Positions 41,487-49,971 of a stretch of 64,000 nt of DNA are shown piece by piece. A program made the position numbers and the translations under genes. Each line of letters begins with the position of its first letter. Position 1 is the stretch's first letter. The DNA lies in the NCBI GenBank assembly GCA_964438205.1, contig CAYTJQ010000007.1, forward strand, positions 23,191 through 87,190. The letters run 5' to 3'. The notes beneath the pieces were generated by a model. That model did no database searches. It was given only the letters and a program-made list of their open reading frames with translations, and was not told the origin of the DNA. The DNA comes from Pseudohaliea sp964438205. Its GTDB lineage: Bacteria; Pseudomonadota; Gammaproteobacteria; Pseudomonadales; Halieaceae.

Positions 41487-42167
41487 ATGGCCGTCGGCAG
41501 CCCGCTCGGCAAACTCTTCGGCACCTCGCCGATCAAGCCCCTGCAGCACCATATGCAGCTCGCCGGCCGCTCGGCGGAACTGCTCTGCCACCTGGTCGAA
41601 GCTGCCCTCGACGGCAACCAGTCGCGCATGGACGCTCTCTCCCTGGAGCTCGAGGCGGCCACCCGGGAGGCGCAGGCGGTGGCCACGGAGCTGCGCCGGC
41701 ACCTGCCCCGGGGTCTCTTTCTCGCCATGCCGCGCCCGGACCTCCTGCACCTGCTCAGCGCCCAGCAGCAACTGGTGGACGGCGCCCGGCGCACCGCCCG
41801 CAGCCTGCTGTTCCGCCCCCTCGCGATACCCGGGGCCGCACGCAAGTCCATGGACAGCCTCCTGAAGCGCAGCGAGGGTCTGGCCGCGCTGGTTCTGGAA
41901 GTGATCGAGAGCACGGACGAACTGCTGGAGACCGGCTTCGGCGGCGCCGAGGCCCGGCGCGTGGAGCGACAGTTGGACAGCCTCCGCCGCCGCGTGCAAC
42001 AGAGCGACAAGCAGGCCGACAAGCTGCGCGAGATCCTCCTGCGCAGCGAGGGAGAGAGCGGCCCCCTCGACAGCGCCTTCAATTACCAGCTGGTCGATGC
42101 ACTGGACGCCCTTGCTGCGGTCTACGGCGAGATCGGCGAACGGCTGCGGCTGCTCCTCGCCCACTAG
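41487..42167 (+). CDS. DUF47 (PhoU-like) phosphate transport accessory protein
   Basis: The 226-residue all-helical protein fits TIGR00153/DUF47: it begins with SPLGKLFGTSPIKPLQHHM and continues with long helices ending in DALDALAAVYGEIGERLRLLL, a PhoU-like three-helix arrangement. Such proteins are nearly always encoded directly before a Pit transporter and are thought to modulate it. Here pit starts 23 bp downstream. The 36 residues encoded upstream in the open frame are excluded because a promoter lies within them. Confidence 0.9.
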   Translation: MAVGSPLGKLFGTSPIKPLQHHMQLAGRSAELLCHLVEAALDGNQSRMDALSLELEAATREAQAVATELRRHLPRGLFLAMPRPDLLHLLSAQQQLVDGARRTARSLLFRPLAIPGAARKSMDSLLKRSEGLAALVLEVIESTDELLETGFGGAEARRVERQLDSLRRRVQQSDKQADKLREILLRSEGESGPLDSAFNYQLVDALDALAAVYGEIGERLRLLLAH

Positions 42168-42190
42168 CACACCGACCCCGGGACCTGATC

Positions 42191-43468
42191 GTGGACATCA
42201 TTGCCCAGTACGGGACAGAGCTTCTCATTCTCGCGTGCATCGCCGGTTTTTTCATGGCCTGGGGCATCGGCGCCAACGACGTCGCCAACGCGATGGGCAC
42301 CTCGGTGGGGTCGCGCGCCCTCACGATCCGCCAGGCGATCCTCATCGCCATCGTGTTCGAGTTCTTCGGTGCCTACCTCGCCGGCGGCGAGGTCACCGCG
42401 ACGATCCGCAAGGGCATCATCGACCCGACGCTGCTGACCGACACGCCGGAACTCCTCGTCTACGGCATGATGTCGGCGCTGTTTGCCGCGGGCACCTGGC
42501 TGCTGGTGGCGAGCGTGCGCGGCTGGCCGGTTTCTACCACCCACTCCATCGTCGGCGCCATCGTCGGCTTCGCCGCGGTCGGCATTTCGGTCGATGCGGT
42601 CTCCTGGGGCAAGGTCGGCACCATCGTCGCGAGCTGGGTCGTCTCGCCGGTGCTCGCCGGGAGCATCGCCTTCGGCCTGTTCATGAGCGTCAAGGCGCTC
42701 ATCCTCGATACCGACAACCCCTTCGAGCGCGCCAAGCGCTATATCCCCGCCTACATGTGGGCCGTGGGCTTCATGATCTCCATGGTCACGCTGCTCAAGG
42801 GCCTGAAGCACCTAGGCCTCGACCTGGACTTCGGCCTGGGCTCGAGGTTTGCCAACGCGATTCCGCTCTCCGCCGTCATCGGCCTCGCGGTGGCGGGCCT
42901 CGGCGCCCTGCTGCTGCGGCGCATCCGCTACGTCGAGAACCCCGACGACCGCTTCGCCAGCGTGGAACGCGTGTTCGCCGTGCTGATGATCTTCACCGCC
43001 TGCTCCATGGCCTTCGCGCACGGCTCCAACGACGTCGCCAACGCCGTGGGCCCGCTCGCCGCCGTGGCCACCACCATCGAGAGCGGCGGCATGATCGGCA
43101 GCCAGGCACCGATGGCGGGCTGGATCCTGCTGGTCGGCGCCATCGGCATCGTCGTCGGTCTCGCCACCTATGGCTGGAAGGTGATCATGACCGTCGGCCG
43201 GCGCATCACGGAGCTGACCCCGTCCCGCGGCTTTGCGGCCGAGCTCGCCGCCGCATCCACCGTGGTCATCGCCTCCGCCACCGGGCTGCCGGTGTCGACC
43301 ACGCATACGCTGGTCGGTGCCGTGCTCGGCGTCGGTCTCGCCCGCGGCATCGCCGCTATCGACCTGCGCGTCATCGGCTCCATCTTCCTGTCCTGGATCA
43401 TCACGCTGCCGGCCGGCGCGGTGCTGTCCATCATCTACTTCTTCACCCTGCGCAGCATCTTCGGCTGA
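42191..43468 (+). CDS. pit: Inorganic phosphate transporter, Pit family
   Basis: The 425-residue membrane protein has about ten helices and the duplicated PHO4 signatures: AWGIGANDVANAMGTSVGSRALT (first) and AFAHGSNDVANAVGPLAAV (second), with STTHSIVGAIVGFA and STTHTLVGAVLGVG. The GANDVANA/GSNDVANA pair and the STTH pair are the phosphate- and cation-binding elements. It imports phosphate, as neutral metal phosphate or with protons. The GTG start at 42191 has only a weak ribosome site. It is cotranscribed with the DUF47 gene and ends in a stop-adjacent hairpin. Confidence 0.95.
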   Translation: MDIIAQYGTELLILACIAGFFMAWGIGANDVANAMGTSVGSRALTIRQAILIAIVFEFFGAYLAGGEVTATIRKGIIDPTLLTDTPELLVYGMMSALFAAGTWLLVASVRGWPVSTTHSIVGAIVGFAAVGISVDAVSWGKVGTIVASWVVSPVLAGSIAFGLFMSVKALILDTDNPFERAKRYIPAYMWAVGFMISMVTLLKGLKHLGLDLDFGLGSRFANAIPLSAVIGLAVAGLGALLLRRIRYVENPDDRFASVERVFAVLMIFTACSMAFAHGSNDVANAVGPLAAVATTIESGGMIGSQAPMAGWILLVGAIGIVVGLATYGWKVIMTVGRRITELTPSRGFAAELAAASTVVIASATGLPVSTTHTLVGAVLGVGLARGIAAIDLRVIGSIFLSWIITLPAGAVLSIIYFFTLRSIFG

Positions 43469-43487
43469 GCCAGCCTCTTCGGCTGGC
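43469..43487 (+). terminator. GC hairpin immediately after the pit stop
   Basis: GCCAGCC (43469-43475), loop TCTTC, GGCTGGC (43481-43487) is a perfect 7 bp stem beginning on the base after the TGA. No U-tract follows. Confidence 0.4.
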
Positions 43488-43550
43488 GCGGCATCGCTCA
43501 CTGTCGGCGAGCGCTCGCGGGACTTTTTGGGTACGCTCACGGCACGAGTG

Positions 43551-43574
43551 ACGGCAGGACGGCAGGACGGCAGG
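43551..43574 (+). repeat. Three tandem copies of an 8 bp unit before argA
   Basis: ACGGCAGG is repeated exactly three times, ending 2 bases before the argA GTG (43577). The unit carries the only purine-rich sequence (GGCAGG) that could act as the ribosome site. A gain or loss of one copy would change the leader without altering the coding frame. Confidence 0.85.
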
Positions 43575-43576
43575 CA

Positions 43577-44923
43577 GTGAGCGGCGGCGGCGAGCAAAGC
43601 ACAGGCAGGCACGGCGGGGACAGGAAGGGCGACTTCGCCTGGTTCCGGAATACGGCCCCCTATATCAACGCCCACCGGGGGCGGCGCTTCGTGCTGATGC
43701 TCGGCGGCGAGATCGCCGGGAGCGGCGCGCTCGGGCCGCTGATCCATGACATCGCCCTCCTCGCCAGCCTCGGCGTGCACCTGGTGCTCGTGCACGGCAC
43801 CCGGCCGCAGATCGACGCGCGCCTCGCCGCCGCCGGACAGCACTGCGCCTTCCACCGCGATCTGCGCATCACCGACGCCGCGGCCATGGCCCACGTGCGC
43901 GACGCCGCCGGCGCGCAGCGCGTGGAGATCGAGGCCCTGCTCTCCATGGGGCTGCCCAACTCGCCGATGCAGGGCGCCAACCTGCGCATCGTCAGCGGCA
44001 ATTTCGTCACCGCGCGCCCCATCGGGGTCCTCGACGGCGTCGACCACCAGCTGACGGGGCGGGTCCGGGGCATAGACCGGGACGGCATCCTGGCCCAGCT
44101 CGACGCCGGCTCCATCGTGCTGCTCTCCCCGCTCGGCTACTCGCCCACCGGCGAAGTGTTCAACCTGGCGCTCGAGGACGTGGCGGTGCAGGCCGCGGTG
44201 GCTATCGGCGCACAGAAGCTGGTGCTGTTCGGCAGTGCGGACGGGGTGCGCGACCGCGAGGGACGGCTGATCCGCCAGTGCGCCGTGGAGGAAATCGCCG
44301 CGCTGGCGCCACCGGCGCCGGAGCAGGCCCGGCTCCTCGACACCGCCGGCCGCGCCTGCCGCCAGGGTGTGCCGCGCTGCCACGTGATCAGCTACGAAGC
44401 CGACGCCGCGCTCCTCGAGGAGCTGTTCACCCACGACGGCTGCGGCACCCTGGTCACCCGGCGCCCTTACGAGCAGTCGCGGCAGGCACAGATCGACGAT
44501 GTCGGCGGCATCATCGAGCTGATCGAGCCGCTGGAGGCGGAGGGCATCCTGCTCAAGCGCTCCCGGGAACTGCTGGAGACGGAAATCGACCGTTTCCGGC
44601 TGCTGGAGCGCGACGGGCGCATCATCGCCTGCGCCGCCCTCTACCCTTTCCCGGCGGAACACTGCGGCGAGCTCGCCTGCATCGTCTCGCACCCGGACTA
44701 CCGCGGCGCCCAGCGCGGCCAGCGCCTGCTCGAGGAACTGGAGACCGAGGCCCGGGCGCAGGGCCTCACCCGGGTCTTCGTGCTCACCACGCAAACCGCG
44801 CACTGGTTCATCGAGCAGGGCTTCGTCGAGGGCAGCCGGGACGAGCTCCCCGCGGCGCGGCGGGAGCTCTACAACCTGCAGCGCAACTCCAAGGTCTTCT
44901 TCAAGGACCTGCAGGCACCATGA
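43577..44923 (+). CDS. argA: Amino-acid N-acetyltransferase (N-acetylglutamate synthase)
   Basis: The 448-residue protein has an amino-acid-kinase domain (about 20-290: FVLMLGGEIAGS, LVLVHGTRPQID, SMGLPNSPMQGANLRI, NLALEDVAVQAAVAIGAQKLVLF) and a C-terminal GNAT domain (about 300-445: CAALYPFPAEHCGELACIVSHPDYRGAQRGQRLLEELE, FVLTTQTAHWFIEQGF). This is the classical fused ArgA of gammaproteobacteria, which acetylates glutamate for arginine synthesis and is inhibited by arginine through the kinase domain. It has a GTG start directly behind the 8 bp tandem repeats. Its 3' end overlaps the convergent lipoprotein gene by 23 bp. Confidence 0.96.
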   Translation: MSGGGEQSTGRHGGDRKGDFAWFRNTAPYINAHRGRRFVLMLGGEIAGSGALGPLIHDIALLASLGVHLVLVHGTRPQIDARLAAAGQHCAFHRDLRITDAAAMAHVRDAAGAQRVEIEALLSMGLPNSPMQGANLRIVSGNFVTARPIGVLDGVDHQLTGRVRGIDRDGILAQLDAGSIVLLSPLGYSPTGEVFNLALEDVAVQAAVAIGAQKLVLFGSADGVRDREGRLIRQCAVEEIAALAPPAPEQARLLDTAGRACRQGVPRCHVISYEADAALLEELFTHDGCGTLVTRRPYEQSRQAQIDDVGGIIELIEPLEAEGILLKRSRELLETEIDRFRLLERDGRIIACAALYPFPAEHCGELACIVSHPDYRGAQRGQRLLEELETEARAQGLTRVFVLTTQTAHWFIEQGFVEGSRDELPAARRELYNLQRNSKVFFKDLQAP

Positions 44924-45797
44924 GCTGCTCGAGGTCGCGTTCCAGCGCGGCCAGCTCCCGTTCGAAGCGCGCCTGCTGCCGCTCGCTGCGCAGCGCGAGG
45001 ACGTCGGTAATCGCGCCCAGCACGACGGCACTGTTGTGGTTGGTGCCCGCGATATAGCTTTCCGGCACCCACTGCTCCCAGTCCCGCACCGAGGCGCGCA
45101 GCCGGTCCTGCCAGCCGGCCTCCTTCACCAGGATGGCCTCGAGGCGATCGATCCAGGCGGCGCGCACCGCCAGCCACTCGCCATCGATGCGCTCGAGTTC
45201 GGACACCGCCGCCGCCAGCCGCTGCTCCTGGCGATCGTCCAGGCGGCCGAGGTAATCGCCGAGGCTGTCTTCCAGGCGCTCGAGGGCGTCCTCGCGGTAT
45301 TCCTCGTCCGTGCGCGGAAGATACTCGGCCTCGTACTCGCGCTGACGCTCCCGGAGCTCGGCGATGAAGGCATCGACCTGGGCCCCCGACAGGGTGTCCG
45401 CCAGGCCGAGGAGCGCCTCCAGGGCCCGGTCGCGCAGCCGGTACCAGGCGAGCTCGATGTCCGCCGCGAGCGCCGTGACATCGGGTAGCGCCGGATCCGT
45501 GGCGGTCAGCCGCCGGGCCTCGTCGACCAGGGCGGCGTAGCGGGGCAGCTCCTCGCGCCGGTGCCAGGCCAGCACCGGGTCGAGCAGTGCTTCGAGGCGG
45601 TCCTCCTGGTCGCGGTCGAGGGGCACGTAACCCTCGATGTACCAGGGAATGAGAAAGTCGAGCCGGTTGTAGAAGAAGACGCGGGCGCTGCAGGCGGACA
45701 GCAGCGCGGCCGCGAGCAGCAGCAGGGCGACGCGACGGAGCCTCAGGGGTAGTCGAGGCCGTCCGTCGCGAAAAGCATCTCGGGATTGCGGAAGCAC
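44901..45797 (-). CDS. DUF6279 family lipoprotein
   Basis: The product has a basic n-region, a hydrophobic stretch and a lipobox (VALLLLAAALLSAC), then RVFFYNRLDFLIPWYIEGYVPLD, which marks DUF6279 lipoproteins. The remaining 240 residues are charged helices rich in Glu, Arg and Leu, probably coiled coil (DRDQEDRLEALLDPVLAWHRREELPRY and later EREL/ERDLEQL). Function is unknown. The start is unclear: no ATG lies near the signal. The GTG at 45797 (298 residues, 55 bp overlap with the upstream gene) is listed; a CTG at 45746 would overlap that gene's stop by 4 bp and give a shorter signal. Confidence 0.7.
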   Translation of the reverse strand: MLPQSRDAFRDGRPRLPLRLRRVALLLLAAALLSACSARVFFYNRLDFLIPWYIEGYVPLDRDQEDRLEALLDPVLAWHRREELPRYAALVDEARRLTATDPALPDVTALAADIELAWYRLRDRALEALLGLADTLSGAQVDAFIAELRERQREYEAEYLPRTDEEYREDALERLEDSLGDYLGRLDDRQEQRLAAAVSELERIDGEWLAVRAAWIDRLEAILVKEAGWQDRLRASVRDWEQWVPESYIAGTNHNSAVVLGAITDVLALRSERQQARFERELAALERDLEQLMVPAGP

Positions 45798-46204
45798 TTG
45801 AATTCCAGGTAGTTGCCCGCGGGGTCGCGGACGAAACAGGTGCGCTGCTCGCCGCGGCGCCCGGCGAAGCGGGTCTGCGGCGCGATGGCGAACGCCACGC
45901 CGTGCGCCTCGAGGCGCGCGAGGAGCGCATCCCAGGCATCCCAGGCCAGCACCAGGCCGAAATGCGCCGCCGGCACGGACTCCCCGTCCACGGGGTTGGT
46001 GGCAACGGCGGGCAGGGCCTCGCGGTCGACGAGATGCACCACGAGCTGGTGGCCGCCGAAGTCGTAGTCGATCCAGCGCGGGGAGGCGCGGCCGCGGCGG
46101 CAACCGAGAACGTCACCGTAGAAGCCGGCCGCCGCGTCGAGGTCATCGACGGGGAGCGCGAGGTGGAAAAGGCCGCTGTCCAGAGCGCTGTCCATCGCGC
46201 TCAC
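45743..46204 (-). CDS. Glyoxalase/bleomycin-resistance (VOC) family protein
   Basis: The 153-residue protein starts a VOC module with LFHLALPVDDLDAAAGFYGDVLGC, continues with IDYDFGGHQLVVHLVD, VPAAHFGLVLAW and VRDPAGNYLEFKCFRNPEMLF. The His, His and Glu positions expected to bind metal are kept. It is close to the PhnB-free glyoxalase-like group of unknown substrate. The GTG at 46204 overlaps the dehydratase stop by 4 bp; an ATG at 46195 is the alternative. Confidence 0.8.
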   Translation of the reverse strand: MSAMDSALDSGLFHLALPVDDLDAAAGFYGDVLGCRRGRASPRWIDYDFGGHQLVVHLVDREALPAVATNPVDGESVPAAHFGLVLAWDAWDALLARLEAHGVAFAIAPQTRFAGRRGEQRTCFVRDPAGNYLEFKCFRNPEMLFATDGLDYP

Positions 46205-47163
46205 CAGGGCAGCCGGTCGAGATCGACATTGCCGCCGGAGATCACGATGCCGCAGCGGCGCCCGGCGAAGCGTTCCCCGTGCTCGAGCGCGCCGGCGAAG
46301 GGCACGGCCCCCGAGGGTTCGACGACGGCCTTCATGCGCGTCCACTGCAGGCGCATCGCCTCGACGATGGCCTCCTCCGACACGGTCACGATCGTATCCA
46401 CGAAGCGCTGGATGAGCGCGAAGTTGCGCACGCCGAGGCTGGTTCGCAGGCCGTCGGCGATGGTCTGCGGGTTGGTCTGCGGCTGCAGCTCGCCGAGGCC
46501 GAAGGAGCGGAACGCGTCGTCGGCACCGGCGGGCTCCACACCGATCACCTCGAGGGAGGGCTTGAGCGCCTTCGCGGCCACGGCAATGCCCGCGAGCAGG
46601 CCGCCGCCGCCCACCGGGGCGGCGATCACGTCGAGCTCCGGCACGGTGCGGAGCAGTTCCAGGGCCACCGTGCCCTGGCCGGCGATCACGCGCGCGTCGT
46701 CGTAAGGGTGCACCACGTGCGCGCCGTGGGCGTCGATGATTTCTGCCAGGGTCTCTTCGCGGGCGGCGAGCGCCGGGGCGCAGTCGACGATAGTGGCGCC
46801 GTAGCCGGCCACCGCCGCGCGTTTCACGGCGGGCGCGTTCTCCGGCATGACGATCCAGGCCGGGATGCCCCGCCGTGCCGCCGCCATGGCCAGGGCCGCG
46901 CCGTGATTGCCGGAGGAATGGGTCGCCACGCCGCGGGCCGCCACCGCTTCGGGCAGGCCGAGCACCGCGTTGCTGGCACCGCGGGCCTTGAAGGCGCCGG
47001 CGCGTTGCAGGTGTTCGCCCTTGAAGAACAGCGTCGAGCGGGTGTGCGCATCGAGCAGGCGGCTGGTAAGCACCGGCGTGTCGTGCACGGCATCGGCGAT
47101 GCGCGCGTGCGCGGCCTCGATGTCGGCAAGGGTGACGGGGTCGGGTTGCTGGTCGGCGGTCAT
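46201..47163 (-). CDS. PLP-dependent threonine/serine dehydratase
   Basis: The 320-residue fold-type II PLP enzyme has GAFKARGASNAVL (Schiff-base Lys), SSGNHGAALAMAA, PENAPAVKRAAVAGYGA, the glycine loop VGGGGLLAG and the C-terminal EPSGAVPFAGAL and GIVISGGNVD. There is no C-terminal ACT domain, so it is a catabolic threonine/serine ammonia-lyase or a serine racemase-type enzyme rather than the Ile-regulated biosynthetic IlvA. The ATG at 47163 is chosen over an in-frame ATG at 47220. It is divergent from the AGCS symporter gene across 135 bp, so amino-acid uptake and breakdown may be linked. Confidence 0.85.
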   Translation of the reverse strand: MTADQQPDPVTLADIEAAHARIADAVHDTPVLTSRLLDAHTRSTLFFKGEHLQRAGAFKARGASNAVLGLPEAVAARGVATHSSGNHGAALAMAAARRGIPAWIVMPENAPAVKRAAVAGYGATIVDCAPALAAREETLAEIIDAHGAHVVHPYDDARVIAGQGTVALELLRTVPELDVIAAPVGGGGLLAGIAVAAKALKPSLEVIGVEPAGADDAFRSFGLGELQPQTNPQTIADGLRTSLGVRNFALIQRFVDTIVTVSEEAIVEAMRLQWTRMKAVVEPSGAVPFAGALEHGERFAGRRCGIVISGGNVDLDRLPW

Positions 47164-47298
47164 CGGTCGTGCGTGTCGCGGCTGGCCGGCCATTGTTGCT
47201 TGATTGGCGGTCGGTAACAACGCCCCGGAGCCGGCCGGGCGTGCCCGGCGACCGCTGGAAACGCCGTGCTAAGCTGCGCCCTTTTGCCCGGGAGCGTC

Positions 47299-48678
47299 AT
47301 GGAGACCCTCGAAGCCCTCTCCCTCACCTTCGTCAACGCCGTCTGGAGCACGCCGCTGGTGCTCCTGCTTCTCGGCGGCGGCCTGTTCTTCGCCCTCTAC
47401 TCCCGGGGGCTGCCCTACCGGCACCTGGGCCACGCGGTGGGCATCATGCTCGGCCGCTACGACCAGCCCGACGAGCAGGGCGAACTCAGCCACGGGCAGG
47501 CGCTGGCGGCGGCGCTCTCCGGCACCATGGGCCTCGGCAACATCTCCGGGGTGGCCCTGGCCATCTCCGCCGGCGGCCCGGGCGCGGTGTTCTGGATGTG
47601 GGTCTCGGCGACCGTGGGCATCGCCACCAAGTTCTTCACCTGCAGCCTGGGCGTCATGTACCGCGGCCGCGACGACCTTGGGCGGCTGCAGGGCGGGCCC
47701 ATGTACATCATCCGCGAGGCCCTCCCCCGGCGCTATTACCCGCTGGCGATCCTCTTTTCCATCGCCGGTCTCATCGGTACGCTGCCGATTTTCCAGGCCA
47801 ACCAGCTGACGGCCCTGGTCCGGCAGAACTTCCTCCCGGTGGACGCGGCGCCGGGCTATTTCAACCTCATCGTGGGCTGCACCATCGCCGCGCTCGTGGC
47901 CGCGGTGATCTTCGGCGGCCTGCGCCGGGTGGCCGCAGTGGCGGTGGCTTTGCTGCCGACCATGGTGCTGATCTACCTCGCCATGACGCTGTTCGTGCTC
48001 GTCCTGCATGCCGGGGAGGTGCCGGGGCTCCTGGCCGGCATCGTGCGCGAGGCCTTCCAGCCCGGCGCCGTCGGCGGCGGCCTCCTCGGCGTGATCCTCA
48101 TCGGCATCAGCCGCGGCGCCTTCTCCAACGAGGCCGGTGTCGGCACGGAGGTGATGGCCCACGGCGCGGCAAAGACCAACGAGCCGGTGCGCGAGGGCCT
48201 GGTCGCCATGCTCGGGCCGGTGGCGGACACGCTCATCGTCTGCACCTGCACCGCGCTGGTGGTGCTGCTGGCGGGGGACTGGCAGGGTTCGGAGGGGCTC
48301 TCCGGCATCACGCTCACCGCCGGGGCCTTCCGCAACGAGCTGGGCATCCCCGGCGCGGTGCTCCTGGGCGTGGTCACGCTGATCCTCAGCACCACCACGA
48401 TGTTCACCTGCTGGTACTACGGCGCGAAATGCTTCGGCTTTCTGTTCGGTGCCCGCATCCAGCACCACTTCCGCTGGTTCTACGTGGCCGCGGTGGTCTT
48501 CGGCGCCGCGGTAAGCATCGACGTGGTGTTCAACATCATCTCGGGCTGCTACGGCCTCATGGCCATCCCCACGATGATCGTGTCCCTGCGCCTGGCGCCG
48601 CGGGTGCGGGCGGCGGCGACGGAATACTTTCACCGCCACCCCTACGGAGCGGCTGGCGCGCCATCCCCGCGTCGCTAG
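47299..48678 (+). CDS. Sodium:alanine (glycine) symporter, AGCS family
   Basis: The 459-residue membrane protein has about eleven helices and the AGCS marks GTMGLGNISGVALAISAGGPGAVFWMW (about 75-100), GGPMYIIRE and EAGVGTEVMAHGAAKTNEPVREGLVAML (about 280-308). It imports alanine or glycine with sodium. The ATG at 47299 has GGGAG 6 bases upstream and is preferred over the longer frame. The gene ends inside a perfect 10 bp stem-loop. Confidence 0.92.
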   Translation: METLEALSLTFVNAVWSTPLVLLLLGGGLFFALYSRGLPYRHLGHAVGIMLGRYDQPDEQGELSHGQALAAALSGTMGLGNISGVALAISAGGPGAVFWMWVSATVGIATKFFTCSLGVMYRGRDDLGRLQGGPMYIIREALPRRYYPLAILFSIAGLIGTLPIFQANQLTALVRQNFLPVDAAPGYFNLIVGCTIAALVAAVIFGGLRRVAAVAVALLPTMVLIYLAMTLFVLVLHAGEVPGLLAGIVREAFQPGAVGGGLLGVILIGISRGAFSNEAGVGTEVMAHGAAKTNEPVREGLVAMLGPVADTLIVCTCTALVVLLAGDWQGSEGLSGITLTAGAFRNELGIPGAVLLGVVTLILSTTTMFTCWYYGAKCFGFLFGARIQHHFRWFYVAAVVFGAAVSIDVVFNIISGCYGLMAIPTMIVSLRLAPRVRAAATEYFHRHPYGAAGAPSPRR

Positions 48679-48700
48679 GGTCCTGTCCGGGACAGGACCC
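48678..48700 (+). terminator. Perfect stem-loop beginning in the AGCS stop codon
   Basis: GGGTCCTGTC (48678-48687), loop CGG, GACAGGACCC (48691-48700) is a perfect 10 bp stem. Its first base is the last base of the TAG stop. No U-tract follows. It separates the symporter gene from the hydrogenase operon. Confidence 0.5.
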
Positions 48701-48758
48701 TCGCTTGAGGCAGATCAAGGAGTCGGTCATGGACGCCGGCCCGCGGGCGCCGCTTGCC

Positions 48759-48764
48759 TATACT
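48759..48764 (+). promoter_or_regulatory. Possible -10 of the hydrogenase operon
   Basis: TATACT (5/6 of consensus) lies 50 bases before the hydB start in the 135 bp gap after the stem-loop. No recognisable -35 is found at 16-19 bp, so an activator-dependent promoter is possible. Confidence 0.3.
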
Positions 48765-48813
48765 TGGTAGAAAGGGTCCGTGCCGATGCGCCTGAGCGCA
48801 CCGGTGGGAGATA

Positions 48814-49971
48814 ATGATGCCGTCGCCCGCTTACAGCGCCGTGGTCGTGGATTGCCGCGGTCTCGACGCGCTCATCACCGCCCTGCAGACCCGTGGTTAC
48901 AGCACCGTGGGACCCCGGGTGCGCGACGATGCCGTGGTCTATGGCGAGATCGAAGGCACCGCCGACCTGCCTGCGGGCTGCAGCGACGTGCAGGCCCCCG
49001 GCACCTACCGCCTGCAACGCGACGGGGAACCCGGCTTCTTCCGGCACACCCCCGGCGCGGACAGCTGGAAGCGCTTCTTTTTCCCGCCACGCCGGCAGAA
49101 CTGGGCCCTGCGCCTCGACAACGGGGTCTTCCGGCCGGTCGCCGAAGACGAGGCCGTGCCCTGCTACGCCATCATCGGAGCGCGGGCCTGCGAGCTGGCA
49201 GCCATGGCCGTGCAGGACCAGGTCTTCGGCGAGCAGCAGTACCGCGACGACAGCTACCTGGCGCGCCGCGCAGCGGCCTTCGTGGTCGCAGTGAACTGCG
49301 GCCAGGCCGCCGCCACCTGCTTCTGCGACGCCATGGGGACCGGGCCCCGCTGCGAGAGCGGCTTCGATCTCGCGCTCACGGAGCTGCTTGACGACGGCGA
49401 TCCCGTGTTTCTCCTCGAGCCGGGCTCTGACGCGGGCGCCGCCTTGCTGGCGACCCTGCCCACGCGCCCGGCCACGGGCGTGGAACACCGCGACGCCGCG
49501 GCCGCCAGCGAGCGGGCCCGGGCCGGGCAGCAGCGCCGGCCGGCGGCCGCGGAGCTGCCGGCCCTGCTCGCGCGCAACCCGGAACACCCGCGCTGGTCGG
49601 AGATCGCCGAGCGCTGCCTGGCCTGCGGCAACTGCACGCTCGCCTGCCCGACCTGCTTCTGCAGCGATTTCGAGGACAGCGCCGACCTCGCCGGCGGGGT
49701 CGCCGAGCGCCGGCAGCAGTGGAGCTCCTGCTTCAATGCCAGCTTTTCCTACACCCACGGCGGCAGCGTGCGCGGGTCCACGGCGGCGCGCTACCGGCAG
49801 TGGCTGACCCACAAGCTGTCCGGCTGGGTGGAGCAGTTCGGCCGCTCGGGCTGCGTCGGCTGCGGCCGCTGCATCACCTGGTGCCCCGTGGGCATCGATA
49901 TCACCGAGGAAGTCGCGGTGCTCGCGGCGCGCGACGGCGAGCGGGCCACCGCGGCGGCGGACAGCGCATGA
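48814..49971 (+). CDS. hydB: [NiFe] hydrogenase beta subunit, 4Fe-4S dicluster protein (group 3b-type)
   Basis: The 385-residue protein has an N-terminal domain (about 1-250) with CFCDAMGTGPRC, typical of HydB/sulfhydrogenase beta subunits, and a C-terminal ferredoxin domain with two clusters: CLACGNCTLACPTCFC (about 269-284) and CVGCGRCITWCPVG (about 347-360). It relays electrons between the small hydrogenase subunit and the flavin subunit. ATG at 48814 or, with better spacing from GGGAG, ATG at 48817. It is the first gene of the operon; its stop overlaps the next start by 4 bp. Confidence 0.9.
   Translation: MMPSPAYSAVVVDCRGLDALITALQTRGYSTVGPRVRDDAVVYGEIEGTADLPAGCSDVQAPGTYRLQRDGEPGFFRHTPGADSWKRFFFPPRRQNWALRLDNGVFRPVAEDEAVPCYAIIGARACELAAMAVQDQVFGEQQYRDDSYLARRAAAFVVAVNCGQAAATCFCDAMGTGPRCESGFDLALTELLDDGDPVFLLEPGSDAGAALLATLPTRPATGVEHRDAAAASERARAGQQRRPAAAELPALLARNPEHPRWSEIAERCLACGNCTLACPTCFCSDFEDSADLAGGVAERRQQWSSCFNASFSYTHGGSVRGSTAARYRQWLTHKLSGWVEQFGRSGCVGCGRCITWCPVGIDITEEVAVLAARDGERATAAADSA

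Noticed and set aside
3646..48701. The 13-mer GGGACAGGACCCT at 3646-3658 and again at 48689-48701
   Set aside because: A shared 13-mer within 64 kb of GC-rich DNA is expected by chance many times. Only the second copy is part of an inverted repeat.
48731..48764. Sigma-54 type -24/-12 promoter for the hydrogenase operon
   Set aside because: TTGC at 48754-48757 could be a -12 element, but there is no GG at the required distance upstream.
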